Source: Pontiella sulfatireligans (GTDB lineage: Bacteria; Verrucomicrobiota; Kiritimatiellia; Kiritimatiellales; Pontiellaceae). From it: a DNA stretch of 64,000 bases. Under the pieces are notes generated by a model. The model saw nothing but the letters and a program-made list of their open reading frames with translations, had not been told where the DNA came from and made no database searches. The position numbers and the translations under genes are program-made. This document shows, in pieces, positions 17,514 through 26,261 of this stretch; position 1 is the first letter of the stretch, and each line of letters begins with the position of its first letter. Location: assembly GCF_900890705.1 (NCBI RefSeq), contig NZ_CAAHFH010000001.1:2852001-2916000 (forward strand), written 5' to 3'.

Positions 17514-18608
17514 TTACCGGAGAGACATTGAGTTGAAGGCGTGGTTTCCAACACATTGGTTCATTCCGGAAAACACGGGCTCTCCGACGAGAAACGTGTA
17601 GATCGCGTCGGCCTTTTCTGCAGGGTCAATGTCTTCGAACCGATCCGGATAAAGCGTCTTGCCGATATAATACGCATTGGCCAACGCGGAACCATAATTG
17701 ATGGTATAGCTGTTGTAGGGCAGCACCCCATATACCCGGCCAGATCGGACGGCGGTCAACACTTTGTAGACCGGATCATTCTTCAATTCATTGAGTGCCC
17801 GAGCTTCCGACTGCAACGATGAAAGATCCAGAAAAAGAAAATCGGGATCCCACTCGAGGATTTTCTCTTTGGCAATGTTCGAGACACGCAATCCCGTCGT
17901 TGCCGCAGTTTTGTCATTAGCCGGATTCCAGGCATTGATGAAGACAAAGGGAGGATAGGCTGGCTCGGTCGACTGGAATCCGTGCTGTCCCTTATATGCC
18001 ACGCCGCCAATAAAAACCGAGGGGGCTTGCTCGGCAGAAATATGCCCGCAGCGCGTCGTCAAATCGGCGATTTGGTTTCCTAAAAAGGCTTTGACTGCGT
18101 CCGACTGTTCCTTTTTTCCAATGACACCAGCCATTATATCGAGCGAAGCAAAAAAACGGAAACGGGCATCTGTCAAATTCCCGTAATCAAGAACCACCAC
18201 CGGGATACCTGTTTTTTTCTGCAGCTCCGCAGGATCATGTCCCATTCCGGCATAGGTCTTGAAAATTACCTGTGGCTGGGGTGTCAGCGACAAAATGAGC
18301 TCGGGATTGTCGTTCCCCCGGAACTCACCAAACAGCGGCAGTTTCTTGAACTGTGGGTTGGCAATGGCATAGGGACGGGCATCGAATGTGTTGCACGAGA
18401 GCTCGGCACTATCCACCGCCACCGCCATCTGTTGACTCCGAAGGTAGGTAAGCAGTCGCAGGCACCCTGGACCGGAACAGATGACACGCTCAACATGCTC
18501 CGGCACCTGAACCGTTCTTCCGGACGCATCAATGATAGGGCGAGCGGCAGCGGCAGTGCACAATAAAACGGTGCATATCATATATAAAAACAGGACCATC
18601 GGTTTCAT
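17514..18608 (-). CDS. Periplasmic metal-chelate binding protein (PF01497)
   Basis: Start ATG 18608 is chosen because GGAG lies eight bases upstream and the protein then begins with a clean signal peptide, MKPMVLFLYMICTVLLCTAA, cleaved before RPIIDASGR; the ATG at 18656 would add a non-signal extension. The mature protein shows the FecB/BtuF pattern: RTVQVPEHVERVICSG at the start, NPELILSLTPQPQVIF, a long connecting helix, and WDPDFLFLDL and VYGVLPYNSY in the C-terminal lobe. It would deliver a metal complex to the permease. Four cysteines are present in the mature part. Copy B of the flanking repeat lies 76 bp upstream. Confidence 0.9.
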   Translation of the reverse strand: MKPMVLFLYMICTVLLCTAAAARPIIDASGRTVQVPEHVERVICSGPGCLRLLTYLRSQQMAVAVDSAELSCNTFDARPYAIANPQFKKLPLFGEFRGNDNPELILSLTPQPQVIFKTYAGMGHDPAELQKKTGIPVVVLDYGNLTDARFRFFASLDIMAGVIGKKEQSDAVKAFLGNQIADLTTRCGHISAEQAPSVFIGGVAYKGQHGFQSTEPAYPPFVFINAWNPANDKTAATTGLRVSNIAKEKILEWDPDFLFLDLSSLQSEARALNELKNDPVYKVLTAVRSGRVYGVLPYNSYTINYGSALANAYYIGKTLYPDRFEDIDPAEKADAIYTFLVGEPVFSGMNQCVGNHAFNSMSLR

Positions 18609-18683
18609 TAAACGGGCTCCACAAACGCTTCGTGATGTTACGAAAAATAAATTCATAACACCAAAATCCTTAATCAAAAAAAC

Positions 18684-18777
18684 GCGTTCCAATGCCTGAA
18701 AACATTCGATTTGGTTGAGCGCGGTCAGCACCCGCAAACCGGGGTAAAGTTGGCCTGCGCCTCGTTAACGAGGCGCA
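18684..18777 (-). repeat. Direct repeat copy B: 3' end of a lost gene (LVNEAQA..CGC)
   Basis: This is the second copy of the repeat at 14871-14965, in the same orientation. It reads LVNEAQANFTPVCGC and a stop on the minus strand, then the conserved block with GTTCCAATGCCT read on the plus strand. Similarity stops just upstream of the LVNEAQA codons, where the sequence becomes the 3' flank of the peroxiredoxin gene. Together the copies delimit a 3.7-kb segment with the FmdE/ABC operon. Confidence 0.7.
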
Positions 18778-18810
18778 GGCCCGCTGGCTGTAGAATCGCC
18801 TTTGCCGAAT

Positions 18811-19461
18811 TTATTTTTCCAACGGCTTGTGGCAGAACCACCAATCGTATCCTTCGTACTGCTCCAGACGCTTCCCCGCCTCTTCCATATTGTTGGCTGG
18901 CGAAATGATTATCCGGTCGCCGATCAGCTCGTTGTCGGGCCAGCCCGCCGCCACCGCACCTTGTACGTCGGCAATCTGCAGCGCTTTTACGGCTCGGACG
19001 ATTTCGTCCATGTTCCGTCCGACTTCCTGCGGATAATACATGATCAGGCGAACCTTGCTTTCCTGATCCACAATGAACACGGCGCGCACGGTATTGGTGC
19101 CCTTGCCCGGATGCAGCATGCCCAGTTTGAGAGCAACCGCATCGTTGGCGGCCACGATCGGGAACTGGATATCGACCTTCAGCTCGTCTTTGATCCACTG
19201 CACCCACTTGATGTGCGAAAACACCTGGTCGATCGACATGCCGACCAACTTGCAGTCGAGTGCCTTAAATTGATCGAACCGTTTCTGAAACGCGACGAAT
19301 TCCGTTGTGCAGACCGGCGTGAAATCCGCCGGATGGCTGAACAGAACAAACCAGGATCCCTTCAGATCGCCGGGAATATTCATCGGGCCATGCGTGGTTT
19401 GTACGTTGAGCTCCGGGAATACATCACCCAGCAGTGGCATGTTGATTTTTGTTTCTTCCAT
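18811..19461 (-). CDS. 1-Cys (Prx6-type) peroxiredoxin
   Basis: The 216-residue protein has the thioredoxin-fold active site [13 protein letters not shown] with the peroxidatic C51, the conserved threonine, and the distal arginine in the VRAVFIVD region. Length and the extended C-terminal domain ([11 protein letters not shown]) match Prx6-type peroxiredoxins, which reduce hydrogen peroxide or alkyl peroxides in the cytoplasm. AAAGGAGCAG precedes ATG 19461. It lies downstream of a ferredoxin and hcp on the same strand, together forming an oxidative/nitrosative stress group expected in an anaerobe. Confidence 0.93.
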   Translation of the reverse strand: MEETKINMPLLGDVFPELNVQTTHGPMNIPGDLKGSWFVLFSHPADFTPVCTTEFVAFQKRFDQFKALDCKLVGMSIDQVFSHIKWVQWIKDELKVDIQFPIVAANDAVALKLGMLHPGKGTNTVRAVFIVDQESKVRLIMYYPQEVGRNMDEIVRAVKALQIADVQGAVAAGWPDNELIGDRIIISPANNMEEAGKRLEQYEGYDWWFCHKPLEK

Positions 19462-19516
19462 TGTACTGCTCCTTTATGACTTTCCACCCTTTGGAACGTT
19501 CCAGGGGTTGGAACAA

Positions 19517-19705
19517 CTATTTCGCGATGGTGATGGCTTCGACGGGACAGGCGTCCGCCGCTTCCTGGCAACTCGCTTCCGCTTCCGGCGGAACCTCCGC
19601 GCCTTTAACCTTTGCCACGTTGTCGTCCATTTCAAAAACCGCGTCGCAGATCTGTTCGCAAACGCCGCATCCGATACATAGATCGGGATCAACTGTTGCT
19701 TTCAT
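19517..19705 (-). CDS. [4Fe-4S] ferredoxin
   Basis: This 62-residue protein is a single-cluster ferredoxin: C10, C13 and C16 in LCIGCGVC plus C53 in DACPVEAI are the expected cluster ligands. Two further cysteines, C20 and C46, match the positions that form a disulphide in some single-cluster ferredoxins. It is strongly acidic in the middle. It starts two bases after the hcp stop, which suggests it donates electrons to Hcp or to the peroxidase system. Confidence 0.92.
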   Translation of the reverse strand: MKATVDPDLCIGCGVCEQICDAVFEMDDNVAKVKGAEVPPEAEASCQEAADACPVEAITIAK

Positions 19706-19707
19706 TT

Positions 19708-21327
19708 TCAGGCTCCTTTCATCATTGCGGCGATGTCGCTTTCGACTTCGCCGATGGGTTTAATATTAAATTTTTCCACCAACACTTTGGCAACATTTTC
19801 CGAGAGGAATGCCGGCAGGGTCGGGCCGAGGCGTATGCCCTTGACGCCAAGAAAGAGCAGGGCCAGCAAAACGATGACGGCTTTTTGTTCATACCATGCA
19901 ATGTCGTAGGAAATCGGCAGATCGTTGATGTCCTCCAATTCGAATATGTCCTGCAGCTTCATGGCAATAACCGCCAGCGAATAGGAGTCGTTGCATTGGC
20001 CTGCATCAAGAACGCGCGGGATTCCGCCAATATCGCCCAGATTCAGTTTGTTGTAGCGGTATTTCGCGCATCCCGCCGTCAGAATAACCGTATCCTTCGG
20101 GAGGTTTTCGGCCACGTCTTTGTAATAGTCGCGCGTCTTGTGGCGCCCATCGCATCCGGCCATCACAATGAAACGCTTAATGGCACCGGATTTGACGGCA
20201 TCCACGACTTTGTCGGCCAGTTGCATGATCTGGTGATGCGCAAACCCGCCGGTAATTGTGCCGGTCTCGATCTCTTTGGGAGACGCACAGGTTTTGGCCA
20301 ACTCAATGATTGCTGAAAAGTCCTTCTTCCCGGATTCCGGACGGTCGGCAATATGCGCCACGCCGGGATAGCCCACGGTGTTTGTGGTAAAAATTCGGTC
20401 TTTATAGGCCTCTTTCACGGGGACAATGCAGTTGGTCGTCATTAGAATCGGTCCGTTGAAGGTGTCGAACTCGCTCCCTTGCTTCCACCAGGCGTTCCCG
20501 TAGTTGCCGAAAAAGTGTCCGAACTTTTTGAATGCGGGATAATAGTTTGCCGGCAGCATTTCTCCATGGGTGTAGACATCGACGCCCGTTCCCTGCGTTT
20601 GTTCGAGCAGCTCTTCCATATCCTTCAGGTCATGGCCGGAAATCAGGATTCCCGGATTTTTTCCGGCACCGATATTGACCTCGGTTATTTCCGGATTGCC
20701 GTAGGTTTTTGTGTTGGCCTCGTCGAGAAGCGCCATGGCTTTAACGCCCAGTTCGCCGGTCTTCATGACCAGAGCAATCAATTCATCAACGGAAAGGTCG
20801 CGGGTGGTAGAGGCAAGCGCTTCCATGGCGAAGGCGTAGAGCGCCTCGTCCTCGAATCCGAGTACGCACGCATGTTCGGCATAGGCGGCCAGCCCTTTGA
20901 GTCCATAGATAGTCAACTCGCGCAGGGAGCGCACGTCTTCGTTTTCGGTTGCGAGAACGCCGACGTCTTTTGCCTTTGCAAGAAAGGCGTTCATGTCGTT
21001 TGCCGTCCACGTTGCGGAATCGTGCAGCTCCTCGTTGCTTTCCACTTTCAAGCCATCCCTGATTTCCAGGGCTTCTTTGATAAGATCGGCGATCCGTTCG
21101 TTGTCGAAATTGGCATTGGTGATGGTTGCAAAAAGCGCCTCCATGAGGAAGCGCCCCGCTTTCCGGTCAACGCCTTCTGCCTTTTCGCCCCAGATTGAAA
21201 TGCCTTTAAGCACGTGGATCAACAAATCTTGCAGATTTGCGGTCTCTTCTGTTTTTCCGCAAACCCCTCGTATCGTGCAGCCTTCGTTTTTTGCTGTTTC
21301 CTGACATTGATAACAAAACATACTCAT
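19708..21327 (-). CDS. hcp: Hydroxylamine reductase / hybrid cluster protein
   Basis: The 539-residue protein begins with the class I/II Hcp N-terminal cluster motif [20 protein letters not shown] (C5, C8, C17, C23). Later conserved parts bind the hybrid Fe-S-O cluster: [37 protein letters not shown], and the C-terminal [15 protein letters not shown] and [11 protein letters not shown]. Hcp reduces hydroxylamine and nitric oxide in anaerobes and facultative bacteria. It is followed directly by a ferredoxin and then a peroxiredoxin, and preceded by a carboxymuconolactone-decarboxylase-like gene. Length is the usual one. Confidence 0.96.
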   Translation of the reverse strand: MSMFCYQCQETAKNEGCTIRGVCGKTEETANLQDLLIHVLKGISIWGEKAEGVDRKAGRFLMEALFATITNANFDNERIADLIKEALEIRDGLKVESNEELHDSATWTANDMNAFLAKAKDVGVLATENEDVRSLRELTIYGLKGLAAYAEHACVLGFEDEALYAFAMEALASTTRDLSVDELIALVMKTGELGVKAMALLDEANTKTYGNPEITEVNIGAGKNPGILISGHDLKDMEELLEQTQGTGVDVYTHGEMLPANYYPAFKKFGHFFGNYGNAWWKQGSEFDTFNGPILMTTNCIVPVKEAYKDRIFTTNTVGYPGVAHIADRPESGKKDFSAIIELAKTCASPKEIETGTITGGFAHHQIMQLADKVVDAVKSGAIKRFIVMAGCDGRHKTRDYYKDVAENLPKDTVILTAGCAKYRYNKLNLGDIGGIPRVLDAGQCNDSYSLAVIAMKLQDIFELEDINDLPISYDIAWYEQKAVIVLLALLFLGVKGIRLGPTLPAFLSENVAKVLVEKFNIKPIGEVESDIAAMMKGA

Positions 21328-21346
21328 TTATTGTTCCTTGTTGTAA

Positions 21347-21798
21347 CTATACGGATTCACGCTGCATGGCAACCTGCGGGGTTTTTTCGCCGAATTTTTC
21401 AAGCAATTGTTTTGCAGCAAACGTTCTGGACTGCCCGGCTTCTTCAAGCGTTTTGATCAGCTGATAAGCGGCAAATAATTGGGACGGGGCAATCTCCGAT
21501 GCAAAATGACCCGCCCCCTGGTTCCAGACAAACAGACTGAACAGTTCGTCGAGCTCCTCCACGGTCACGCCGTCGGCGTAGGCCTTGACGAGTTCTCGCG
21601 TGGCTTGCCGGCAACGATGCCCCCCGACCGCATTGGCCAGCGAGAACAGGTACTTGGTTTTCTGGTCGATCGCCGGGTTTTCCTTGTTCCAAATCACTTT
21701 CAAAAATTTCCGATAATCTTGGCCAGCTCACCATCCGTCTTCTTGAAACTCATTAAAGCCGTAGGTTTGAGTGGCAGCGTTGTTTTTTGTTCGCTCAT
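21347..21798 (-). pseudogene. Carboxymuconolactone-decarboxylase/AhpD-like gene, frameshifted
   Basis: From ATG 21798 the frame reads MSEQKTTLPLKPTALMSFKK and stops at 21700. Another frame then continues with VIWNKENPAIDQKTKYLFSL and LVWNQGAGHFASEI-like helices to 21347. The two parts together look like one all-helical protein of about 150 residues related to carboxymuconolactone decarboxylase; its usual CxxC is reduced to HRC. The break is at a run of five T (21702-21706): six would restore a single frame. Either the gene is recently inactivated, the run is misread, or slippage occurs. A separate protein starting at TTG 21703 is less likely. Confidence 0.6.
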
Positions 21799-21818
21799 GT
21801 GTGTCCTTCCGGAGTTGT

Positions 21819-22688
21819 CTATTCAGTGAGCATGCTGATTTGTGGGCTGATCATCAATTGCATGCCTGAACGGCCCGGTTTTACGCAGTAGCCGAGCTCC
21901 TGCTGCAGGATGTCGATCACGTTGTCTCCCGTGCAATGGCACGGAATGAGGTAGTCAGGGTTCCATTGCTTCAGGGCATCGAGGGTTGCCGCTATACGGG
22001 GTTCCTTTGCGGCCTTAAGATGCAGGCCGCCTATGACGGCATAGATTGAAGTCTCTCCTGTCACGGTCTTGATCTGTTCGACGGTATTGATGAGTCCGGC
22101 ATGGCAGCAGCCGGTCAGAATCACAAGCCCTCTTGGGGTTTTGATCCAGAGGGCTAGGTCATCTTCGATGTGATCCGGCACACGCCCTTCGGCATCCATG
22201 AAAAACGGCCCTCCGGTATCTTCCAATGGATGCGTGCGCGGAATCGCGCCGGAACTGCCCAGCCAAGGCCACAATTCATGCGGCTCTTCTGTTACGGTTT
22301 TTTGATCGGACGGATGTGCCTGAAGCACACTCGCCGCCTCCGATGGCATGGAGATGTCTTTAGGTCCTTTGCCGGGATGGATACTGTAGCGTTGCTGGGT
22401 GGCTTTCGGGTGCATCAACACTTTAACGTGTGGATGCTGATTCAACAGTTCTGCCACATATCCTGTGTGGTCATAGTGGCCGTGGCTCAGCACTAGATAA
22501 TTGGCTGCTGAGAGATCGATGCCCATTCGTTCGGCATTATGAGTCAACGCATCGCTGCCGCCGGCATCGAAAAGAAGCTTTTGATTGCCCGATTCAATCC
22601 AGACTGCAAAGCCGTGTTCCGAAAGGAAACCGGGTTTGGCCCGATTATCCATTAGGATGCTAATTTTGACTGCGGGGCTAGTGGTCAC
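21819..22688 (-). CDS. MBL-fold metallohydrolase
   Basis: The start is set at GTG 22688, which overlaps the end of the NifX-like gene; ATG 22652 is the alternative. The protein of about 290 residues carries the metallo-beta-lactamase motif SHGHYDHTG and later ligands in LTGCCHAG and PCHCTG. The arrangement resembles the family that includes the archaeal beta-RFAP-synthase-like hydrolases, common in anaerobes next to NifX and Mrp genes. No signal peptide is visible, so it is cytoplasmic; the substrate is unknown. Two adjacent cysteines sit beside a metal-ligand histidine. Confidence 0.82.
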   Translation of the reverse strand: MTTSPAVKISILMDNRAKPGFLSEHGFAVWIESGNQKLLFDAGGSDALTHNAERMGIDLSAANYLVLSHGHYDHTGYVAELLNQHPHVKVLMHPKATQQRYSIHPGKGPKDISMPSEAASVLQAHPSDQKTVTEEPHELWPWLGSSGAIPRTHPLEDTGGPFFMDAEGRVPDHIEDDLALWIKTPRGLVILTGCCHAGLINTVEQIKTVTGETSIYAVIGGLHLKAAKEPRIAATLDALKQWNPDYLIPCHCTGDNVIDILQQELGYCVKPGRSGMQLMISPQISMLTE

Positions 22689-23019
22689 AAATATTGTCTC
22701 CGGTTGCCAACGTTTTGTTGAGGTAGGCCGTAACAACTTCATTCGGAGTCAATTCTCCGGACGCCCCGATGACCACCTTGATATTCTGTTCTTCAAACAG
22801 GGATTGAGCCTGCTGCCCCATTCCCCCTGCAATAATCATCTCCGCCCCTTGCTGGGCCAGCCAGTGCGGGAGAACCCCCGGTTCGTGAGGCGGCGGATCA
22901 AGGAGCGTGGTTGTTTGTATGGAGGCCGTTTCAGGGTCGGCATCAATCATTGTGAATACTTCACAATGACCAAAATGCATGCAGAGTTTATTATTGGCTG
23001 TAGGTATGGCTATTTTCAT
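22678..23019 (-). CDS. NifX/NafY-type dinitrogenase cofactor-binding family protein
   Basis: The 113-residue protein fits the dinitrogenase iron-molybdenum cofactor family (PF02579): MKIAIPT start, CMHFGHCEVFTMID with a Cys/His-rich loop, EMIIAGGMGQQAQ and the NIKVVIGASGE strand. Outside nitrogen fixers these small proteins occur in anaerobes beside Mrp ATPases, as here, where the gene overlaps mrp by 29 bp and the MBL gene by about 11 bp. A role in carrying an iron-sulphur or metal cofactor is inferred. No nif structural genes are present. Confidence 0.88.
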   Translation of the reverse strand: MKIAIPTANNKLCMHFGHCEVFTMIDADPETASIQTTTLLDPPPHEPGVLPHWLAQQGAEMIIAGGMGQQAQSLFEEQNIKVVIGASGELTPNEVVTAYLNKTLATGDNICDH

Positions 23020-23893
23020 TTATCCTTCCTTCTTTCGTTTGTTGTCCTGCTGTTGCCTCTCTTTCCGAGAGAGCGAGGATGGGGGCGATGATGTCCTTAA
23101 ATTTCCCGGCGGTTTCAGTTTGTTCATAATGTTGCACGAACGGAGTTCCCGCATCGCAAGCGATGCCGATGGCAGGGTCAATTGGCAACGAACCGAGGAA
23201 CGGGACGTTGAAATCCACGGCAATTTTCCTGCCGCCGCCCGATGGGAAGATTTCCACCACCTCGCCGCACTTGGGGCAGGAGAAACCGCTCATGTTTTCC
23301 ACAATGCCTAGAATCGGCAGTTTCAACTCCCGGCAAAAGGTCAGCGCTTTGCGGACATCTATTGCGGCCACCCGTTGCGGGGTGGTTACGATGATGGCCC
23401 CATCGGGGTTTTCGATAAGCTGGCAAATCGAGAGGGGTTCATCGCCTGTTCCGGGCGGGTTATCGATAATCAGATAATCAAGTTCGCCCCACTCCACATC
23501 GCCTAGAAGTTGCTTTATGACACCCATCTTCATGGGGCCGCGCCAAATGAGGGCCTCGTCCTCGTTTTGGATCAGAAAGCCAATCGACATGGCTTTCAAA
23601 TTGCCGATGGAGATCGGTTCAAACGTTTTTCCGTTCGAGCTCAACGAGACCCCATCAAGTCCGAGCATGATGGGAATGCTGGGTCCATGAATATCGACAT
23701 CCAACAAGCCAACGCTCCTGCCCGACTGTGCCAGTGATACGGCCAGGTTTACAGCAACCGTGCTTTTCCCGACGCCGCCTTTACCGGAAAGCACTATGAC
23801 CTTGTGCCTGATCCGGCTCATCCGGCGGTTGATTTTCGCCTTATCCTCCTGCTGTTTCTTGGAGTTCGGTTTAGCTGCAATGCCTTCGGACAT
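22991..23893 (-). CDS. Mrp/NBP35-family Fe-S carrier P-loop ATPase
   Basis: The 300-residue protein has a lysine-rich N-terminus, the deviant Walker A GKGGVGKST near residue 38, the LLDVDIHGPS switch motif, DYLIIDNPPGTGDE and the C-terminal FSCPKCGEV CxxC that bridges a labile [4Fe-4S] cluster between monomers. Mrp/ApbC proteins load Fe-S clusters on target proteins. A note against the usual pattern: the common motif IDxPPGTGD appears as IDNPPGTGD. It is surrounded by NifX, NifU-like and MBL genes, which together look like a cofactor assembly or transfer operon. Confidence 0.93.
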   Translation of the reverse strand: MSEGIAAKPNSKKQQEDKAKINRRMSRIRHKVIVLSGKGGVGKSTVAVNLAVSLAQSGRSVGLLDVDIHGPSIPIMLGLDGVSLSSNGKTFEPISIGNLKAMSIGFLIQNEDEALIWRGPMKMGVIKQLLGDVEWGELDYLIIDNPPGTGDEPLSICQLIENPDGAIIVTTPQRVAAIDVRKALTFCRELKLPILGIVENMSGFSCPKCGEVVEIFPSGGGRKIAVDFNVPFLGSLPIDPAIGIACDAGTPFVQHYEQTETAGKFKDIIAPILALSEREATAGQQTKEGRINENSHTYSQ

Positions 23894-23909
23894 TCATTTG
23901 CTCCCGTTT

Positions 23910-24320
23910 TTATTTTACGGCTTGCGCGGCCAGCCACTTTTCATAGCCGACGACTTGGATGGTTTTGCTGTTGGCCAGCGCTTTTTCGCCCTTGGGATTT
24001 CCGGAGTTGTGAAACGCTTCCGTCTTGGGGCATGGAAATCCGGCGCATTCGGCGCAGGACTTGACGCCTTTCATTGCGGCGCAGGAGCGGATTTCGCACT
24101 CCTTGCAGTGTGCCGCCAGGGTTTCTTCCGGCCCCTTGCATCCGGTGCATTCCCCGTTGGTGAATTTGGGGCAGGCACCGCAATAGAGACCGCAGTAAGC
24201 ACCTTGGTCGGCTTGGGTTTCGGCGGTTTTTTCCTCCTTGCATCCCACGAGCGCCAATGCGCCGCCGGCTAGCAGGGTGGAGCCAACGAATTGCTTGCGG
24301 TTCATCTTCTGTGTCTTCAT
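23910..24320 (-). CDS. Cysteine-rich DUF3795 lipoprotein
   Basis: ATG 24320 has AAGGAGA upstream and overlaps the thioesterase stop. The 136 residues start with KTQKMNRKQFVGS and a lipobox ending ALALVGC, so the protein is probably a lipid-anchored periplasmic protein. The rest has the DUF3795 pattern with many cysteines: YCGLYCGACPKF, CTGCKG, HCKECEIRSCA and CAECAGFPCPK, which suggests one or more metal or Fe-S clusters or zinc sites. It sits between the thioesterase and mrp genes. Confidence 0.8.
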   Translation of the reverse strand: MKTQKMNRKQFVGSTLLAGGALALVGCKEEKTAETQADQGAYCGLYCGACPKFTNGECTGCKGPEETLAAHCKECEIRSCAAMKGVKSCAECAGFPCPKTEAFHNSGNPKGEKALANSKTIQVVGYEKWLAAQAVK

Positions 24321-24796
24321 GGTTTCTCCTTGGGTTGAATTTCGGGGGTTAGGTTTTTCTTGGAAGAATCGTTGGAAGCTTCGCCAAACACCCTGGCGTC
24401 CCCTTCCTGCATATGCATAAACCGTGCTTCGCCGTGGGCCATGGTGCGGCCGCCAAGCAAAAGACTCGCCTTCAGGCAGTAGAGCGGCGGATGGCATTTG
24501 ACAAGCCACGCCTGCACATCCACCTGTTCCCCGCAGGGAATGGAATGTTTGTAGCGAACGTTCAAGTCGGCGGTCACCGCTTTCACACCTTTCTTGAAAA
24601 GGCAGTGCGTCATCGCCGAATCCAGCAGGGAGGCAATCACACCGCCGTGAAGAATTCCGTCGTAGCCTTGGAGTCCTTCATGTCCATGGAAAACCGCCCG
24701 TACGCCTCCATCGTCATGGGGCGTAAACTTCAGCCCGAACGATCCGGAATTCAGGTCGCCGCAGAGCAGGCAGTGTCGATGTCCGTTCTCAGGCAT
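24317..24796 (-). CDS. PaaI-type hotdog thioesterase
   Basis: ATG 24796 is chosen because the protein then begins MPENGHRHCLLCG, as in related short thioesterases. The 159 residues contain the hotdog fold core: GYDGILHGGVIASLLDSAMT with the HGG motif and the catalytic-position aspartate, TADLNVRYKHSIPCG, and a final strand. The N-terminal CLLCG is a conserved small zinc-like knuckle seen in some hotdog proteins. It probably hydrolyses acyl-CoA or a similar thioester. It overlaps the next two genes by 4 and 8 bp. Confidence 0.85.
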   Translation of the reverse strand: MPENGHRHCLLCGDLNSGSFGLKFTPHDDGGVRAVFHGHEGLQGYDGILHGGVIASLLDSAMTHCLFKKGVKAVTADLNVRYKHSIPCGEQVDVQAWLVKCHPPLYCLKASLLLGGRTMAHGEARFMHMQEGDARVFGEASNDSSKKNLTPEIQPKEKP

Positions 24797-25211
24797 GGTT
24801 TTTATCCTTACCGAAGAGTGTTTGCATGCGTTGGCCGAACGGAACCTTTGCAGGTGCCTCAGCGTAGGCTTCGACGGCCTTCTTGATGGTATTGGCGACA
24901 AGCAGCGCACAATGCTGATGGTCGTTGCGGATCGGCGGGGCTTCGGCCAATATTTCCTCTTGCGAAAGCGCGGCGGCTTCTTCCAGCCGCAGGCCTTCCA
25001 CCATGTGGACGGCGGTGCTGCAGCAAATCACCGAATCTTCGCAGCCATCGGAAGTAAAAGATGCTTTTTGAATTCTGCCCTCGGCGATTTTCAACCAGAT
25101 TTGAAGCGTATCCCCGCACGGCCCGGTTACCTGGTCATAAGCCGAGGCACGCAACATCGAACCGTAGTTCAGGGGTCGCCCTTCGGCGGCGGCTAGCAAA
25201 TCAAAGTTCAT
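24789..25211 (-). CDS. IscU/NifU N-terminal-like Fe-S scaffold protein
   Basis: Start ATG 25211 has GGGAGAAG directly upstream. The 140-residue protein resembles the IscU/NifU N-domain: GPCGDTLQIWLKIAEGRIQK, SFTSDGCEDSVICCSTAV with the central cysteine, and the late HCALLVANTIKKAVEAY with the third cysteine. The usual AxC-GDx and GC-ASS patterns are altered (SDGCED), which places it with the divergent NifU-like proteins of anaerobes rather than housekeeping IscU. It overlaps the thioesterase gene by 8 bp. Confidence 0.85.
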   Translation of the reverse strand: MNFDLLAAAEGRPLNYGSMLRASAYDQVTGPCGDTLQIWLKIAEGRIQKASFTSDGCEDSVICCSTAVHMVEGLRLEEAAALSQEEILAEAPPIRNDHQHCALLVANTIKKAVEAYAEAPAKVPFGQRMQTLFGKDKNHA

Positions 25212-25261
25212 CTCTTCTCCCTCGTTCATCCTTCCTGACATAAACCCGCCATCACAGCATG

Positions 25262-25624
25262 CTAAGCCCAATGGCCTTGGACATTCGGTTTGGATATGGA
25301 AACCAGTTCGCCGTGTTTATATTTTTCGATTGCATCGGCAACGGTGCAAGCCGCACAGGTGCATATGTCGATCTTGGCGGCTCGCAACGTTTCGAAGGCC
25401 TTGGGACCGCAGTTTCCCGTGATCACACAATCGACCTTTTCATCGCATAAATGCAGCGCCGACTGAATCCCGGCACCTTGTGCGGCGTTCAAGTTCTGTT
25501 CGTTTTTCTCCACATGGAATGTGTCGAAGTCCGAATTATAGACAATAAACTTTGGTGCGCGGCCAAAACGGCTATCGACCGGTGCATCCAGATTGATTCC
25601 TGCTGTTGATATTGCAATTTTCAT
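25262..25624 (-). CDS. NifX-family protein (second copy)
   Basis: This 120-residue member of PF02579 starts at ATG 25624, with the family opening MKIAISTAG and DSRFGRAPKFIVY. It has the NEQNLNAAQGAGIQSA helix, the VITGNCGPKAFETL strand-turn and a CTCAACTV cysteine cluster. It is about as similar to the other NifX-like gene as family members usually are. It lies 50 bp upstream of the NifU-like gene on the same strand, near the start of the cofactor operon. Confidence 0.88.
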   Translation of the reverse strand: MKIAISTAGINLDAPVDSRFGRAPKFIVYNSDFDTFHVEKNEQNLNAAQGAGIQSALHLCDEKVDCVITGNCGPKAFETLRAAKIDICTCAACTVADAIEKYKHGELVSISKPNVQGHWA

Positions 25625-25649
25625 GACGATCTCCTGTTGGTTATTGTTT

Positions 25650-25832
25650 CTATGGCTGTGCTCTCTGAGTTGGCACCGGCCGCGCCGGCACCTCGGCATG
25701 GAATAGCGAGCCAACTCCAACCCGTCGTGCACCCATGTGTCCAGACCGTTCTAATTCAACCATCAATACGGTTCCGGCAACATCGAACACGGGGGCGATC
25801 CATCCATGCCATTCTGTAAATAATGCTTTCAT
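25650..25832 (-). pseudogene. Truncated NifX-like N-terminal fragment
   Basis: The 60-residue frame begins MKALFTEWHGWIAPVFDVAG, which is the usual N-terminus of a second NifX-like subgroup, then loses similarity after about residue 30 and stops. The remaining two thirds of the domain are absent. A TCTAA..TTAGA palindrome lies just upstream of the ATG and may be a former operator. It is the first frame of the cofactor operon and may still be translated. Confidence 0.5.
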
Positions 25833-26198
25833 TATCTAACATTAGACGCATCAAAGGTGCCAACGACGAACAGGTCCCCAGCAGACAACATAAGTCATTG
25901 TAGACATGCTATTTGAGACTTAACGAAGAGGAATGACTCACAGGAAGAAGACTGCAACAATGCAACCTTGTCGGATATATGGGGTAGCATTATTGCATCC
26001 TAAGAGAGCTGGTCTATTTCCGCGTGGACAGACGGGATGCCCAAGGACTTCATGTTATGGAAAAGCTTGGTTTTGTGGATACCGAGGCCGACGCCCTAAA
26101 ATCGCCACATGTGCATCGAATTAAAATTCTTTTCTGCCTCCTCAAAAAGCACTCTCCAGCAGGCATATAAATACGCCTTTACGCACCCTCCTTTACCC
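25833..26198. other. Intergenic region, nothing recognised
   Basis: About 365 bp between the divergent cofactor operon and the secreted-protein genes. Codon-like periodicity is absent, the base composition is more AT-rich than the neighbours, and no tRNA, hairpin terminator or repeat shared with the rest of the window was seen. A minus-strand frame (26096-26344) is rich in W, C and F and has no ribosome-binding site, so it is not called. Confidence 0.4.
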
Positions 26199-26226
26199 TT
26201 GAAAACCTTGCTAATTGGAGTATATC
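26199..26226 (+). promoter_or_regulatory. Putative sigma-70-type promoter of small ORF
   Basis: TTGAAA (26199-26204) and TATATC (26221-26226) are 16 bp apart and lie 36 bp before a small ORF with a good ribosome-binding site. A CCCCAATTAGGGG inverted repeat directly follows the -10 box and could be an operator. Confidence 0.45.
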
Positions 26227-26261
26227 CCCAATTAGGGGGTTGAGAGAAATGGAGGTGCGAG

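Noticed and set aside
22678..25624. Nitrogen fixation cluster
   Set aside because: Only NifX- and NifU-like accessory folds are present; no nifHDK, nifB or nifE/N genes occur, and these families are common in non-fixing anaerobes.
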